Assembly: GCF_900105205.1 (NCBI RefSeq)
Contig: NZ_FNSQ01000005.1
Location: 2,046,001-2,110,000, forward strand
DNA from: Microbacterium hydrocarbonoxydans
GTDB lineage: Bacteria; Actinomycetota; Actinomycetes; Actinomycetales; Microbacteriaceae
Direction: 5' to 3'
Length of the DNA stretch: 64,000 nucleotides
Position numbers and translations under genes: made by a program. Positions 43,199-52,061 of this stretch are shown piece after piece. The notes under the pieces are model-generated. The model did not search any database. It was not told the origin of the DNA and saw only the letters and a list, made by a program, of their open reading frames with translations. Each line of letters begins with the position of its first letter. Within the stretch, counting starts at the first letter, position 1.

Positions 43199-43735
43199 TC
43201 AGACCGGCTTCGCATCGGCATGCGTGCGCAGGTGCTGCAGATAGATGTCGGCGTTCGCGATGAGACCTGCGCGCTCCTCGTCGCTCAGCGCGCGACGCAC
43301 CTTCGCCGGCACGCCGGCCACCAGCGATCCGTCCGGCACCTCGGTGCCGCCCAAGACGACCGCACCACCGGCGATCAAGCATCCGGATCCGATCACCGCA
43401 CCGCTGAGGATCACCGCGCCCATGCCGATGAGCGAGCCGTCGCCGACCGTGCATCCGTGCACCACGGCGTTGTGGCCGATCGAGACCTTCGCCCCCACTC
43501 GGACGGGATGGCCGGAGTCGACGTGCACCGAGACGTTGTCCTGCACGTTGCTGCCAGGGCCGATCATGATGGCTGCCGAATCGCCGCGGAGGACGGCGTT
43601 GTACCAGACGCTCGCTCCTGCAGCCAGCGAGACGTCTCCGATGATGCGTGCGCCGTCGGCGACGAACGTGGCTTCGGAGATCGACGGGGTCTTTGCCTGA
43701 AGGGCGAGTACGGATGCTCCTGCAGCGATGCTCAT
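43199..43735 (-). CDS. Gamma-class carbonic anhydrase-like protein
   Basis: 178 residues forming a left-handed beta helix of hexapeptide repeats. The three metal-ligand His are present in order: 'NVSVHVDSG', 'VSIGHNAVVHG' (two). C-terminal helix 'ALSDEERAGLIANADIYLQH' is standard. The family (including YrdA and PaaY) contains active and inactive carbonic anhydrases and thioesterases. ATG 43735 starts 'MSIAAGASVLALQ'. It is separated from the divergent dps gene by 140 bases. Confidence 0.88.
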   Translation of the reverse strand: MSIAAGASVLALQAKTPSISEATFVADGARIIGDVSLAAGASVWYNAVLRGDSAAIMIGPGSNVQDNVSVHVDSGHPVRVGAKVSIGHNAVVHGCTVGDGSLIGMGAVILSGAVIGSGCLIAGGAVVLGGTEVPDGSLVAGVPAKVRRALSDEERAGLIANADIYLQHLRTHADAKPV

Positions 43736-43875
43736 GACGCGAGACTACCCTCACAACCCCGGATTCCCGCGTGATTCCGGGCCACTAAGCCGAGCCTTCG
43801 CTTGCTTGCGGAATGTTCTGAGGTGAGTAGCGTTGTCTTCATCAGGTACGAAGAGACCACTCCGGAGGAGTCAAG

Positions 43876-44361
43876 ATGAGCAAGGCACAGACCGTTTCCA
43901 CCACCGCCAGCGACCCGACCGTGGCAGCTGCAGCGGCACAGTTCCTCTCCCCCGTCGTCCTCGGACTCCAGGCGCTCACCGTCAACGGCAAGCAGGCCCA
44001 CTGGCACGTCCGCGGAGCCAACTTCGTCGGTGTCCACGAGCTGCTCGACACGATCGTCGCCCACGCCGGTGACTTCGCCGACACGGCAGCCGAGCGCATC
44101 GTCGCTCTGGGCCTTCCGATCGACGCCCGCATCTCGGCCGTCGCCGCCAAGGGTGGCGCAAGCTCGGTGCCCGCCGGCTTCACCCAGTCCGACGAGCTGG
44201 TGCGCGCCGTGATCTCCGACATCGACACGATCCTGGTCGACGTGAAGGCCGCGATCGACGGCCTCGACGAGGTCGACCTCACGAGCCAGGACGTCGCCAT
44301 CGAGATCATGCGCGGCCTCGAGAAGGACCGCTGGTTCCTCGTGTCGCACATCGCAGCCTGA
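43876..44361 (+). CDS. dps: Dps-family DNA-binding ferritin-like protein
   Basis: 161 residues. The four-helix Dps fold has ferroxidase residues in 'ALTVNGKQAHWHVRGANFVG' and 'HELLDTIVAHAGDFADTAAE' (His, His, Asp, Glu), placed at the dimer interface as in Dps. It stores iron, detoxifies peroxide and can coat DNA in stress. The N-terminal ~20 residues are flexible with one Lys, so DNA binding may be weak. GGAGGAG precedes ATG 43876. A strong terminator follows at 44371. Confidence 0.92.
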   Translation: MSKAQTVSTTASDPTVAAAAAQFLSPVVLGLQALTVNGKQAHWHVRGANFVGVHELLDTIVAHAGDFADTAAERIVALGLPIDARISAVAAKGGASSVPAGFTQSDELVRAVISDIDTILVDVKAAIDGLDEVDLTSQDVAIEIMRGLEKDRWFLVSHIAA

Positions 44362-44370
44362 CGATCTCAT

Positions 44371-44408
44371 CGACGAAGGGCACCGGGTCACCCCGGTGCC
44401 CTTCGTCG
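44371..44408. terminator. Intrinsic terminator after dps
   Basis: A 17-bp perfect stem (44371-44387 with 44392-44408) with a TCAC loop lies 9 bases after the dps stop and 39 bases before the end of the convergent amidohydrolase gene. Confidence 0.85.
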
Positions 44409-44447
44409 TATCTGCGGGGTTGAGCACGCCTACGGGCTCCAAGCGCT

Positions 44448-45944
44448 TCAGACCGTGTGAGTGACCCGGCCTTCGACGAGTGTCGCCGCGACGGGCATCG
44501 CCCTCAGAGTCGCGCCCGACGCCGCGAGCGGATCGAACCCACAGAGAGCGATGTCCGCGAGCTCCCCGGGACGCAGCGCCGTCCGTACGCTCGCCTGGAG
44601 TGCCTGAGCGCGGGTGAGTCGCTCCTCGGGGTGCCACGGCGCGCGGTCGTCGTCAGTGCGAGTGACCGCCGCCGCCATCGCCTGCCACGGATCGAGGGCC
44701 GCGACCGGAGCATCCGACCCGAACCGCAGCTCGACACCGGCATCGCGCAGCGCGCCCAGCGGGTAGCCGATCGACGTCTGCCCCTCCCAGTGCCGTCCGA
44801 CGATGTCGCGGTCGTCGAGCGCGTGCTGAGGCTGGACGCTCGCGATGACCCCGAGCCGCGCGAAGCGGGCGAGGTCCGCGTGCCGGACGAGCTGCGCGTG
44901 CTCGATCGTCCCGACCGCTCCCGAGACGGTGAACGCGTCGAGCGCGGCCGTCACCGCACGGTCGCCGATCGCATGCACCGCCACCGCGAGCCCGGCGCCG
45001 GTGGCAGTGGTCAGCAGTTCGGTCAGCTCGGCCGGCGGCACCGTGAGAACACCGAAGTTCTCCGGGTCGCCGGGATACGGATGCGAGCACGCCGCAGTCC
45101 TCGTACCGAGCGAGCCATCGCTGATCACCTTCAACGGCCCCACCCGGATCAGACCACGTCCTGCCTCGGGTGCATCCGGCTCCTCATGCAGCTCCCCCGT
45201 CTGCAGGCCGGCGCCGATCGCGCGCTGCAGGTCGAACGGATAGATCGCGAACTCGACGCGATGAGACGCGAAGCCCGCGGCGATGCGCCGCGGCCAGGCG
45301 TCGGCATTCCATCCCATGTCGAAGTCCACGAGACCAGTGACCCCGCGGGACGCCGCCCGCTGCCCGGCTGCCGCGACGGCGCTGTCCTGACGAGCAGGGT
45401 CTACGTCGTTCAGCCGCCGGGAGATCTCGAATGCATCCTGCTCGCGCAGCATTCCGTCCGGACTGGCGAACCCCTCGAGTCGCAGCGCGGCCGAGTTCAA
45501 CCAGGTGCTGTGCACGTCGGCGTTGATGAGGTAGGTGGGCACCGACCCCGTCGCCCGATCGAGTAGTTCGAGGCTCGGCGCATCCGGCCACATCGCATCG
45601 CGGAACCCGCTGCCGACCTTGCGACCGTCCGGCAGCGGAGCGGCGGCCGCCATGATCCCGGCCGCCTCAGCAGCCGACGCCGCGCCGCCCAGTGCGACCC
45701 GCTCGGTCGCGAGCGCCCACTGGACGGTGTGCACGTGGTTGTCCCAGAGCCCCGGAATGGCCCAGGCGCCCTGTCCGTCGAGCACTTCGCCACGGGAGGG
45801 CAACGCGCCGACGGGGGCGATGTCCGCGATCCGCCCGTCCTCGATGAACACGTCGACTGGCTCGTCGTCCATGAGGAACTCGATGCCGGGGCCCGAGATC
45901 CGCACCGCCTTCAGCGTGCCGACCACGCCGCCGATCTCGGTCAC
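44448..45944 (-). CDS. Amidohydrolase family 3 (YtcJ-like) protein
   Basis: 498 residues. Metal-dependent amidohydrolase: 'AIPGLWDNHVHTVQW' gives the HxH ligands, 'SDGSLGTRTAACSHPYPGDP' and 'LAVAVHAIGDRAVTAALDAF' the central His region, 'GTIEHAQLVRHADLARF' another His, and 'ELRFGSDAPVAALDPWQAMA' the terminal Asp. The urease-like small beta domain is split between the N- and C-termini. Substrate is unknown. GTG 45944 overlaps the stop of the PaiB gene (GTGA), so the two are coupled. Confidence 0.87.
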   Translation of the reverse strand: MTEIGGVVGTLKAVRISGPGIEFLMDDEPVDVFIEDGRIADIAPVGALPSRGEVLDGQGAWAIPGLWDNHVHTVQWALATERVALGGAASAAEAAGIMAAAAPLPDGRKVGSGFRDAMWPDAPSLELLDRATGSVPTYLINADVHSTWLNSAALRLEGFASPDGMLREQDAFEISRRLNDVDPARQDSAVAAAGQRAASRGVTGLVDFDMGWNADAWPRRIAAGFASHRVEFAIYPFDLQRAIGAGLQTGELHEEPDAPEAGRGLIRVGPLKVISDGSLGTRTAACSHPYPGDPENFGVLTVPPAELTELLTTATGAGLAVAVHAIGDRAVTAALDAFTVSGAVGTIEHAQLVRHADLARFARLGVIASVQPQHALDDRDIVGRHWEGQTSIGYPLGALRDAGVELRFGSDAPVAALDPWQAMAAAVTRTDDDRAPWHPEERLTRAQALQASVRTALRPGELADIALCGFDPLAASGATLRAMPVAATLVEGRVTHTV

Positions 45945-46582
45945 CGCCCGGCTCCCGGGCGGGCGTCCCTGGCACGACGCATCTCGGCCGCAAGGGCGGG
46001 CTGGGCGTACGGGCCGTCGCCCTCGAGCTCGGCGATCACCGTGTCGACCGTCTCCGCTGGCTTGTTCTGACTGAGCTTGCGCTTCGCGACCACGCGTGTC
46101 GGCGTGAGGCGGAACCCGACCGTCCCCGTGGCGAGCCGGCCGACGAATGCGGGATCGTTGGGTCGCTCCCACATACGTCGGGGCTCAGGCAGTCGACCCT
46201 CGAACCGATCGACGAGACGATCGAGCACGGCGAGGTTCTCGTCCTCGGTGAGGATCTCGGGGACGCCCGACAGGTGTACGGCGATGTAGTTCCAGGTCGG
46301 GACCGCCTGCACGTCGCCGTACCAACTGGGCGACACGTAGCCGTGGGGACCCTGGAAGACGATGATGATCTCGCGTTCTCCGAGGCCGTGGATGAGGTCG
46401 TCCGGTCGTCCGACATGCCCCACGATCGTGAGGTCGTCACGGCTCTCGTCGAGCAGCACGGCGTAGTGCGAGGACACGAGTCCGTCGTCACCGGCGCTGA
46501 CGATCGTCGCCCACGGATTGCCCTCGATGACCCGCCGGATCTCGGTCACATCCGCAAGCGTGAAACTGGGGTTCTGACGCAT
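45941..46582 (-). CDS. FMN-binding PaiB-family protein
   Basis: 213 residues. Split-barrel flavin-binding fold of the PaiB family ('negative transcriptional regulator' in B. subtilis): 'PWATIVSAGDDGLVSSHYAV', 'IIIVFQGPHGYVSPSWYGDV', 'VPTWNYIAVHLSGVPEIL' and 'GTVGFRLTPTRVVAKRKLSQ'. The last ~25 residues are Arg/Ala-rich. It may be an FMN- or heme-binding oxidoreductase-like protein; DNA binding is not evident from sequence. ATG 46582 lies 22 bases after the end of the glycosylase gene. Confidence 0.87.
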   Translation of the reverse strand: MRQNPSFTLADVTEIRRVIEGNPWATIVSAGDDGLVSSHYAVLLDESRDDLTIVGHVGRPDDLIHGLGEREIIIVFQGPHGYVSPSWYGDVQAVPTWNYIAVHLSGVPEILTEDENLAVLDRLVDRFEGRLPEPRRMWERPNDPAFVGRLATGTVGFRLTPTRVVAKRKLSQNKPAETVDTVIAELEGDGPYAQPALAAEMRRARDARPGAGR

Positions 46583-46603
46583 CCTCTCAGCCTATGCGCA
46601 GGG

Positions 46604-47602
46604 TCACGCCTGGCAGCGCGGACACCAGTAGAGCTTGCGGGCGCCGATCTCCTCGAGCGCGATCTCCGTGCCGCACACCCGACACGGCAGACCCGCACGG
46701 TGATAGACCCAGTGCCGGTCGTCGCGGCTCGCCATCGCGGCGCGGTACGCCTCGGGCGAGAGGTCGTCCATCGTCATCATCTGACCGGTCTCGACCCCGA
46801 TGGCGAGCAGCCGGACCCAGTCGCGCCAGAGTGCGCGCACGACATCCTCCGGCACGTCCCGCCCTGGCGTATGCGGATTCAGCCGCTGTCGGAACAGCAT
46901 CTCGGCGCGATACACGTTCCCGATACCGCTCACGACGGCCTGGTCCATCAGGAGCAGCGCGATCACCGTCGGCTTCTTGCGCACGGCCTGGACGAATCGT
47001 TCCTCGTTCTGCACCGGGTCGCCGACGAGCGGGTCGGGGCCGAGCTTCGCGACGCTGGCCAGCATCTCGTCCGTCGTCTGGAGGACGCAGGCCGTCGGGC
47101 CGCGCAGGTCGGCCGCGGTGATGTCGGTCATCAGGCGCAGTCGCACCTGTCCCACGACCGGCGGCGGCCACTCGAGCCCCTCATCGGCGAGGCCTTTGGT
47201 CTGCTCCGACATGCGCACATGGACGCGTGTACGACGAGGGGCCCCGATCGAGGAGAGTGAGTTCTCGCCGGCGGCGTCGAGGATCTCGTCGTCGATGACG
47301 GTGCCGCGCTGATTCGTCTGCCCCATCCGACCGTTCGCCGAGGCGATGGTCGGATCGACCAGGATCTCGCCCGCGAAGTCCCACGCCCCGTAGAGCCCGA
47401 GATGCACGCGCAGCCAGAGGTCGCCTTCGGCTTCGAGGAACATCTGCTTACCGACGGCATGCACGCTGACTGCCTCTCGGCCGTCGAGCACGGCGGCGCC
47501 CTCGGCGAACCGGCCCTGCGGGCTGGACGCGGACATCACCTTGCCGACGAAGTTCCGATCGAACTGCCGCGCGATCCGGTGTACCGAATGCCCCTCGGGC
47601 AT
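46604..47602 (-). CDS. nei: Fpg/Nei-family DNA glycosylase
   Basis: 332 residues. The start 'MPEGHSVHRIARQ' gives the catalytic Pro2-Glu3 pair; 'MDQAVVSGIGNVYRAEMLFR' is the helix-two-turn-helix and 'CRVCGTEIALEEIGARKLYW' with 'CPRC' the C4 zinc finger. It excises oxidised bases and nicks at abasic sites; the Nei2-like form fits its place in the mycobacterial order (Rv2464c beside rpiB). ATG 47602 is one base after the rpiB stop. Longer upstream readings are rpiB in another frame. Confidence 0.92.
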   Translation of the reverse strand: MPEGHSVHRIARQFDRNFVGKVMSASSPQGRFAEGAAVLDGREAVSVHAVGKQMFLEAEGDLWLRVHLGLYGAWDFAGEILVDPTIASANGRMGQTNQRGTVIDDEILDAAGENSLSSIGAPRRTRVHVRMSEQTKGLADEGLEWPPPVVGQVRLRLMTDITAADLRGPTACVLQTTDEMLASVAKLGPDPLVGDPVQNEERFVQAVRKKPTVIALLLMDQAVVSGIGNVYRAEMLFRQRLNPHTPGRDVPEDVVRALWRDWVRLLAIGVETGQMMTMDDLSPEAYRAAMASRDDRHWVYHRAGLPCRVCGTEIALEEIGARKLYWCPRCQA

Positions 47603-47603
47603 G

Positions 47604-48089
47604 TCAGGCCCGCGGATCCGGGAGGAGCGAGCCGTCGCGCTCGAAGTCGGCGATCTGTCCGATGCGGCGTACGTGCCGCTCCTCATGCGAGAACGGCGTC
47701 GCGATGAAGGTGTCGATGAACGAGGTCACCTCGTCGAAGGTGTGCTGCCGTGCGCCGATCGAGATCACGTTCGCGTCGTTGTGCTGACGCGCGAGCTCGG
47801 CCGTCGATGTGTTCCATACGAGCGCGGCGCGGACTCCCTCGACCTTGTTCGCCGCGATCTGCTCGCCGTTGCCCGAGCCCCCGAACACGACGCCCAGCGT
47901 CTCGACCCCTGCCGCCTGGTCGGCCACCACGGCCTGAGCGGCCCGGATGCAGAACGCCGGGTAGTCGTCGAGGGCGTCGTACTCGATCGGTCCGTGGTCC
48001 ACGACGTCGTGACCGGCGCCGCGCAGATGGTCCTGCAGCTGCGTCGAGAAGTCGAGACCCGCGTGATCGGTGGCGATATGGATGCGCAT
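47604..48089 (-). CDS. rpiB: Ribose-5-phosphate isomerase B
   Basis: 161 residues. RpiB/LacAB fold: 'MRIHIATDHAGLDFSTQLQD', 'VVDHGPIEYDALDDYPAFC' and the active-site loop 'GVVFGGSGNGEQIAANKVEG', in which Glu replaces the Cys of enteric RpiB as in M. tuberculosis. It interconverts ribose-5-phosphate and ribulose-5-phosphate in the pentose phosphate pathway. ATG 48089 gives the standard start. It is one base upstream of the glycosylase gene, so the pair is an operon. Confidence 0.93.
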   Translation of the reverse strand: MRIHIATDHAGLDFSTQLQDHLRGAGHDVVDHGPIEYDALDDYPAFCIRAAQAVVADQAAGVETLGVVFGGSGNGEQIAANKVEGVRAALVWNTSTAELARQHNDANVISIGARQHTFDEVTSFIDTFIATPFSHEERHVRRIGQIADFERDGSLLPDPRA

Positions 48090-48126
48090 GCGCTCAATCC
48101 TAGAAGTCTGCGAGGGCGGCGGGAAC

Positions 48127-49311
48127 TCAGGGAGCCACGCCGGCTGCGGCGGGCTTGAAGCCGGCTCTGACGTTCTCACAGCAGCCGGGGCGGCACACGT
48201 CGAAAGCACCGGGCAGCGGCGTCACATGAGGGCGCTCCTCGTTGGGGCGGCCTTCGAGGCGCTCGACGATCAGATCGACGATGCCCGTCACGAACGACGG
48301 CGCGACGCCGGGGGTGGGGGTGCGGGTGAAGGCGAGACCCGCCTCCTCCGCGGCCTCTGCCGCCTCGGTGTCGAGGTCCCAGAGCACTTCCATGTGATCG
48401 CTCATGAATCCGACCGGCACGACGGCGACGGCCTTGCGACCTCGGGCGGGGAGCTCGCCGATCACGTCGCACACGTCGGGTTCCAGCCACGGCTGCGAGG
48501 CAGGGCCCGAACGGGACTGGTACACCAGCTCCCACGACACGTCGGATGCCGCGGGGATGCTCTCCCTGACGCGGTCCATGACCCAGGCCGCGACCGCGAG
48601 GTGCTGGGCGGCATACGCGCCGCCCTCGCCCCAGTCGATGTCACGAGCACCCGATCGCTCGGCGTCCGCGGTCGGGATACTGTGCGTCGAGAACAGGATC
48701 TGGATCTCGGCGGGCTCGATGCCCTGGTCGAGGAACGTCTGCACGGCGTCGCGCACGCCGGTCTCGAACGACTCGACGAAGCCGGGGTGGTCGTAGAACG
48801 GGCGGATCTTGTCGATGGTCACCGTCTCGCCGAGGTTCGTCTCCTGCAGGACGCGTGCGAAGTCCTCACGGTACTGGCGGCAGCTCGAGAAGGAGCTGTA
48901 GGCACTGGTGGCGAAGGCGAGCAGCGTCGTGTTGCCGTCGGCCGCGGCCTCGGTCACGACCTCTTCGAGGTAGGGGCTCCAGTTGCGGTTGCCCCAGTAG
49001 ACGGGGAGATCGATGCCGCGACGGGCCAACTCACCTTCCAGAGCCTCCTTGAGGATGCGGTTCTGGCCGTTGATCGGGCTCACGCCGCCGAAGTGCCGGT
49101 AGTGATGCGCGACCTCTTCGAGACGCTCGTCGGGGATGCCGCGGCCGCGTGTGACGTTGCGCAAGAACGGGATGACGTCATCCTGTCCCTCGGGCCCTCC
49201 GAACCCGGCGAGAAGGATGCCGTCGTACGCCGTGGGGGTCGATACATACGGTGCACCCTGGGCAGCGGCGGGAGAGGCAAAGAGGACGTGGTTCGGCTCG
49301 ATCGCGGTCAC
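48127..49311 (-). CDS. hemH: Ferrochelatase (coproporphyrin-type)
   Basis: 394 residues. Inserts iron into the porphyrin in heme synthesis; actinobacterial enzymes use coproporphyrin III. Motifs: 'GILLAGFGGPEGQDDVIPFL', 'GGVSPINGQNRILKEALEGE', 'LFSTHSIPTAD' (catalytic His), 'YQSRSGPASQPWLEPDV' and 'VVPVGFMSDHMEVLWDLDTE' (catalytic Glu region). An internal Cys ('SSFSSCRQYRED') and a C-terminal cluster ('VCRPGCC') fit a [2Fe-2S] site as in some actinobacterial ferrochelatases. GTG 49311 is the start; no early ATG exists. It diverges from pepN. Confidence 0.92.
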   Translation of the reverse strand: MTAIEPNHVLFASPAAAQGAPYVSTPTAYDGILLAGFGGPEGQDDVIPFLRNVTRGRGIPDERLEEVAHHYRHFGGVSPINGQNRILKEALEGELARRGIDLPVYWGNRNWSPYLEEVVTEAAADGNTTLLAFATSAYSSFSSCRQYREDFARVLQETNLGETVTIDKIRPFYDHPGFVESFETGVRDAVQTFLDQGIEPAEIQILFSTHSIPTADAERSGARDIDWGEGGAYAAQHLAVAAWVMDRVRESIPAASDVSWELVYQSRSGPASQPWLEPDVCDVIGELPARGRKAVAVVPVGFMSDHMEVLWDLDTEAAEAAEEAGLAFTRTPTPGVAPSFVTGIVDLIVERLEGRPNEERPHVTPLPGAFDVCRPGCCENVRAGFKPAAAGVAP

Positions 49312-49435
49312 CCCTCCATCCTTTCACCTTCCGGACGTGAGACAGGCCGCTGTGCTGGCGTAGGCTGTCATGGTTGCCGTGGGCGCCAACTGCGCTGGGT
49401 TGCGGCAGCATCCCCTCACCCCTGGGAGTACAGCT

Positions 49436-51988
49436 GTGCCTGGAGAGAACCTCACCCGCATCGAAGCGCAGGAGCGCCGTGACGTCATCGACACCCAGTC
49501 GTACGAGGTCTCGCTCGACCTGACGAAGGGTGCCGAGGTCTTCGGCTCCCGCAGCGTCGTGCGCTTCACCGCGACGCCGGAGAGCTTCACCTTCATCGAC
49601 CTGATCGCTCGCGAGGTCCGTGAGATCTCGCTGAACGGCGAGCAGCTCGACCCCGAGCAGGTCTTCGCCGACTCGCGCATCGCGCTGTCCGGCCTGCAGG
49701 CCGAGAACGTCCTCGTGGTCGATGCCGACTGCCTCTACACGAACACGGGCGAGGGACTGCACCGCTTCGTCGACCCGGTCGACGGCGAGGTCTACCTCTA
49801 CTCGCAGTTCGAGGTGCCGGACTCGCGCCGCGTCTTCGCCGTGTTCGAGCAGCCCGACCTCAAGGCGACGTTCCAGTTCACCGTGACCGCGCCGGCGTCG
49901 TGGAAGGTCGTCTCCAACTCCCCCACGCCCGAGCCCATCGTGCACGACGACGACACCGTCGCCACCTGGGGCTTCGAGCCGACCCCGCGCATCTCGTCGT
50001 ACATCACGGCGCTCGTCGCCGGTCCGTACGAGTCGACCTTCTCCGAGCTGACCAGCGCCTCCGGCAGGGTGATCCCACTCGGGGTGTACGGCCGCAAGAG
50101 CCTGTGGCAGCACCTCGACGCCGACTACATCTTCGACAAGACGCGCGAGGGCTTCGCGTACTTCGAGTCGAAGTTCGGCGTGCCGTACCCGTTCGCGAAG
50201 TACGACCAGCTCTTCGTCCCCGAATTCAACGCAGGAGCGATGGAGAACGCCGGGGCCGTCACGTTCACCGAGACGTACGTCTTCCGCAGCAAGGTGACCG
50301 ACGCCGTCAAGGAGCGTCGCGTCGTGACTATCCTGCACGAGCTCGCGCACATGTGGTTCGGCGACCTCGTCACCATGAAGTGGTGGAACGACCTGTGGCT
50401 GAACGAGTCGTTCGCCGAATGGGCGTCGACCATCGCGACCGCCGAGGCGACTGAGTGGACCGAGGCGTGGACCACGTTCAACGCCATGGAGAAGACCTGG
50501 GCGTATCGTCAGGACCAGCTGCCCTCGACCCACCCCATCGTCGCCGAGATCAACGACCTCGAAGACGTGCAGGTGAACTTCGACGGCATCACCTACGCGA
50601 AGGGCGGCTCGGTCCTCAAGCAGCTCGCCGCCTGGGTGGGCATCGAAGAGTTCTTCGCCGGCGTCTCGCAGTACTTCCAGAAGCACTCGTGGGGTAACAC
50701 CGAGCTCAGCGACCTGCTCACCGAGCTCGAAGCCACCAGCGGCCGTGATCTCAGCACCTGGTCGAAGAAGTGGCTCGAGACCGCGGGCGTGAACACGCTC
50801 GAGCCGGTCATCGCCGAGGACGCCGACGGCACGATCTCGCGCTTCGCGGTGACGCAGACCGCGCCAGCCGACTACCCGACGATCCGCCCGCACCGCCTGG
50901 GCATCGGCTTCTACAACCTGCAGGACGGCGCCCTCGTGCGCACGCACTACGAGGAGGTCGACGTCGACGGCGACCGGACGGAGGTCCCCGAGCTGCACGG
51001 CCACAAGCGCCCCGACCTGGTGCTGCTCAACGACGAAGACCTCGCCTACGCGAAGATCCGTCTCGACGAGCGCTCGCTGGCGACCGCGATCGCTCATCTG
51101 GCCGACATCAGCGACCCGCTGGCGCGGTCGCTCGTCTGGGGTGCAGCCTGGGATCAGACCCGCGACGCCGAGACCGCCGCGTCCGACTACATCGACCTCG
51201 TGCTCGGCAACATCGGCCGCGAGACCGAGTCGACGACGGTGCGCACCACCCTGGCGCAGCTGCGCACGGCCGCGACCCTCTACGTCACGCCCGAGGCGCG
51301 CCTCGCCGCTCGACAGAAGGTCGCCGACGGCCTGTGGAACCTCGCGGAGTCCGCAGAATCGGGCAGCGACAGCCAGCTCCAGTTCGTGACCGCCTTCGCG
51401 AACGCGCTGGTCACCCCCGAGCACGCCGGAATCATCGGGCGACTGCGCTCCGGCGAGGAGACGCTTCCCGGGCTCGAGATCGACGCCGATCTGAACTGGC
51501 AGCTGCTCGTCGGACTCGCCACGATCGGGGCGACGGATGCCGGCTCGATCGACGCGGCCCTCGCCGCCGACAACACGTCGAAGGGCAGCGAGTTCGCTGC
51601 CCAGGCTCGCGCGGCCCTTCCCGACTCCGCGTCGAAGAAGGCGGCCTGGGCGTCTCTCATCGAGCGCGACGACGCACCCAACACGATCGTGCGCTCGGCG
51701 GCCCTCGGATTCGTGCATCCGGCCGGTGCCGAGGCGCTGCGCGAGTTCGTACCCGCGTACTTCGACATGCTGCTGCCGATCTGGGAGTCTCGCACCTACC
51801 AGATCGCCCAGTACCTGATCGTCGGGCTGTTCCCGACCGCGATCGCCGACGTCGAGCTCCGCGACGCGACGCGAGCGTGGTTGTCGGCCAACCAGGATGC
51901 GGCTCCCGCCCTGCGTCGACTAGTGCTCGAGAACCTGGCGGACGTCGAGCGGTCGCTCGCGGCCCAGTCCCGCGACGCGGAGGACTGA
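49436..51988 (+). CDS. pepN: Aminopeptidase N (M1 family)
   Basis: 850 residues, the usual size for actinobacterial PepN. The substrate motif 'GAMEN' is at about 267-271, and the zinc site HELAH at about 301-305 with the third ligand Glu near 324 in 'WWNDLWLNESFAEW'. The N-terminal beta saddle, middle catalytic domain and helical C-terminal ERAP1-like domain are all present. It removes N-terminal residues from peptides in the cytosol. GTG 49436 ('VPGENLTRIEAQERR') is used because the in-frame region upstream lacks family resemblance. A hairpin terminator follows. Confidence 0.94.
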   Translation: MPGENLTRIEAQERRDVIDTQSYEVSLDLTKGAEVFGSRSVVRFTATPESFTFIDLIAREVREISLNGEQLDPEQVFADSRIALSGLQAENVLVVDADCLYTNTGEGLHRFVDPVDGEVYLYSQFEVPDSRRVFAVFEQPDLKATFQFTVTAPASWKVVSNSPTPEPIVHDDDTVATWGFEPTPRISSYITALVAGPYESTFSELTSASGRVIPLGVYGRKSLWQHLDADYIFDKTREGFAYFESKFGVPYPFAKYDQLFVPEFNAGAMENAGAVTFTETYVFRSKVTDAVKERRVVTILHELAHMWFGDLVTMKWWNDLWLNESFAEWASTIATAEATEWTEAWTTFNAMEKTWAYRQDQLPSTHPIVAEINDLEDVQVNFDGITYAKGGSVLKQLAAWVGIEEFFAGVSQYFQKHSWGNTELSDLLTELEATSGRDLSTWSKKWLETAGVNTLEPVIAEDADGTISRFAVTQTAPADYPTIRPHRLGIGFYNLQDGALVRTHYEEVDVDGDRTEVPELHGHKRPDLVLLNDEDLAYAKIRLDERSLATAIAHLADISDPLARSLVWGAAWDQTRDAETAASDYIDLVLGNIGRETESTTVRTTLAQLRTAATLYVTPEARLAARQKVADGLWNLAESAESGSDSQLQFVTAFANALVTPEHAGIIGRLRSGEETLPGLEIDADLNWQLLVGLATIGATDAGSIDAALAADNTSKGSEFAAQARAALPDSASKKAAWASLIERDDAPNTIVRSAALGFVHPAGAEALREFVPAYFDMLLPIWESRTYQIAQYLIVGLFPTAIADVELRDATRAWLSANQDAAPALRRLVLENLADVERSLAAQSRDAED

Positions 51989-52000
51989 GACCCGTTTCGA

Positions 52001-52046
52001 GATCAGGCCTCTGCGTGGTGCGCTCAGCCCGCGCAGAGGCCTGATC
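52001..52046. terminator. Long hairpin after pepN
   Basis: GATCAGGCCTCTGCG (52001-52015) pairs perfectly with CGCAGAGGCCTGATC (52032-52046), a 15-bp stem with a 16-base loop, starting 13 bases after the pepN stop and ending 15 bases before the MscS start. There is no clear T-run, so it is a probable terminator or attenuator between the two genes. Confidence 0.65.
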
Positions 52047-52061
52047 GCTACTCTGGAGGGG

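Noticed and set aside
49178..51718. 846-codon open frame antisense to pepN
   Set aside because: It lies opposite a confirmed M1 aminopeptidase with all motifs, has the Arg/Glu/Val-rich composition of high-GC shadow frames and matches no family.
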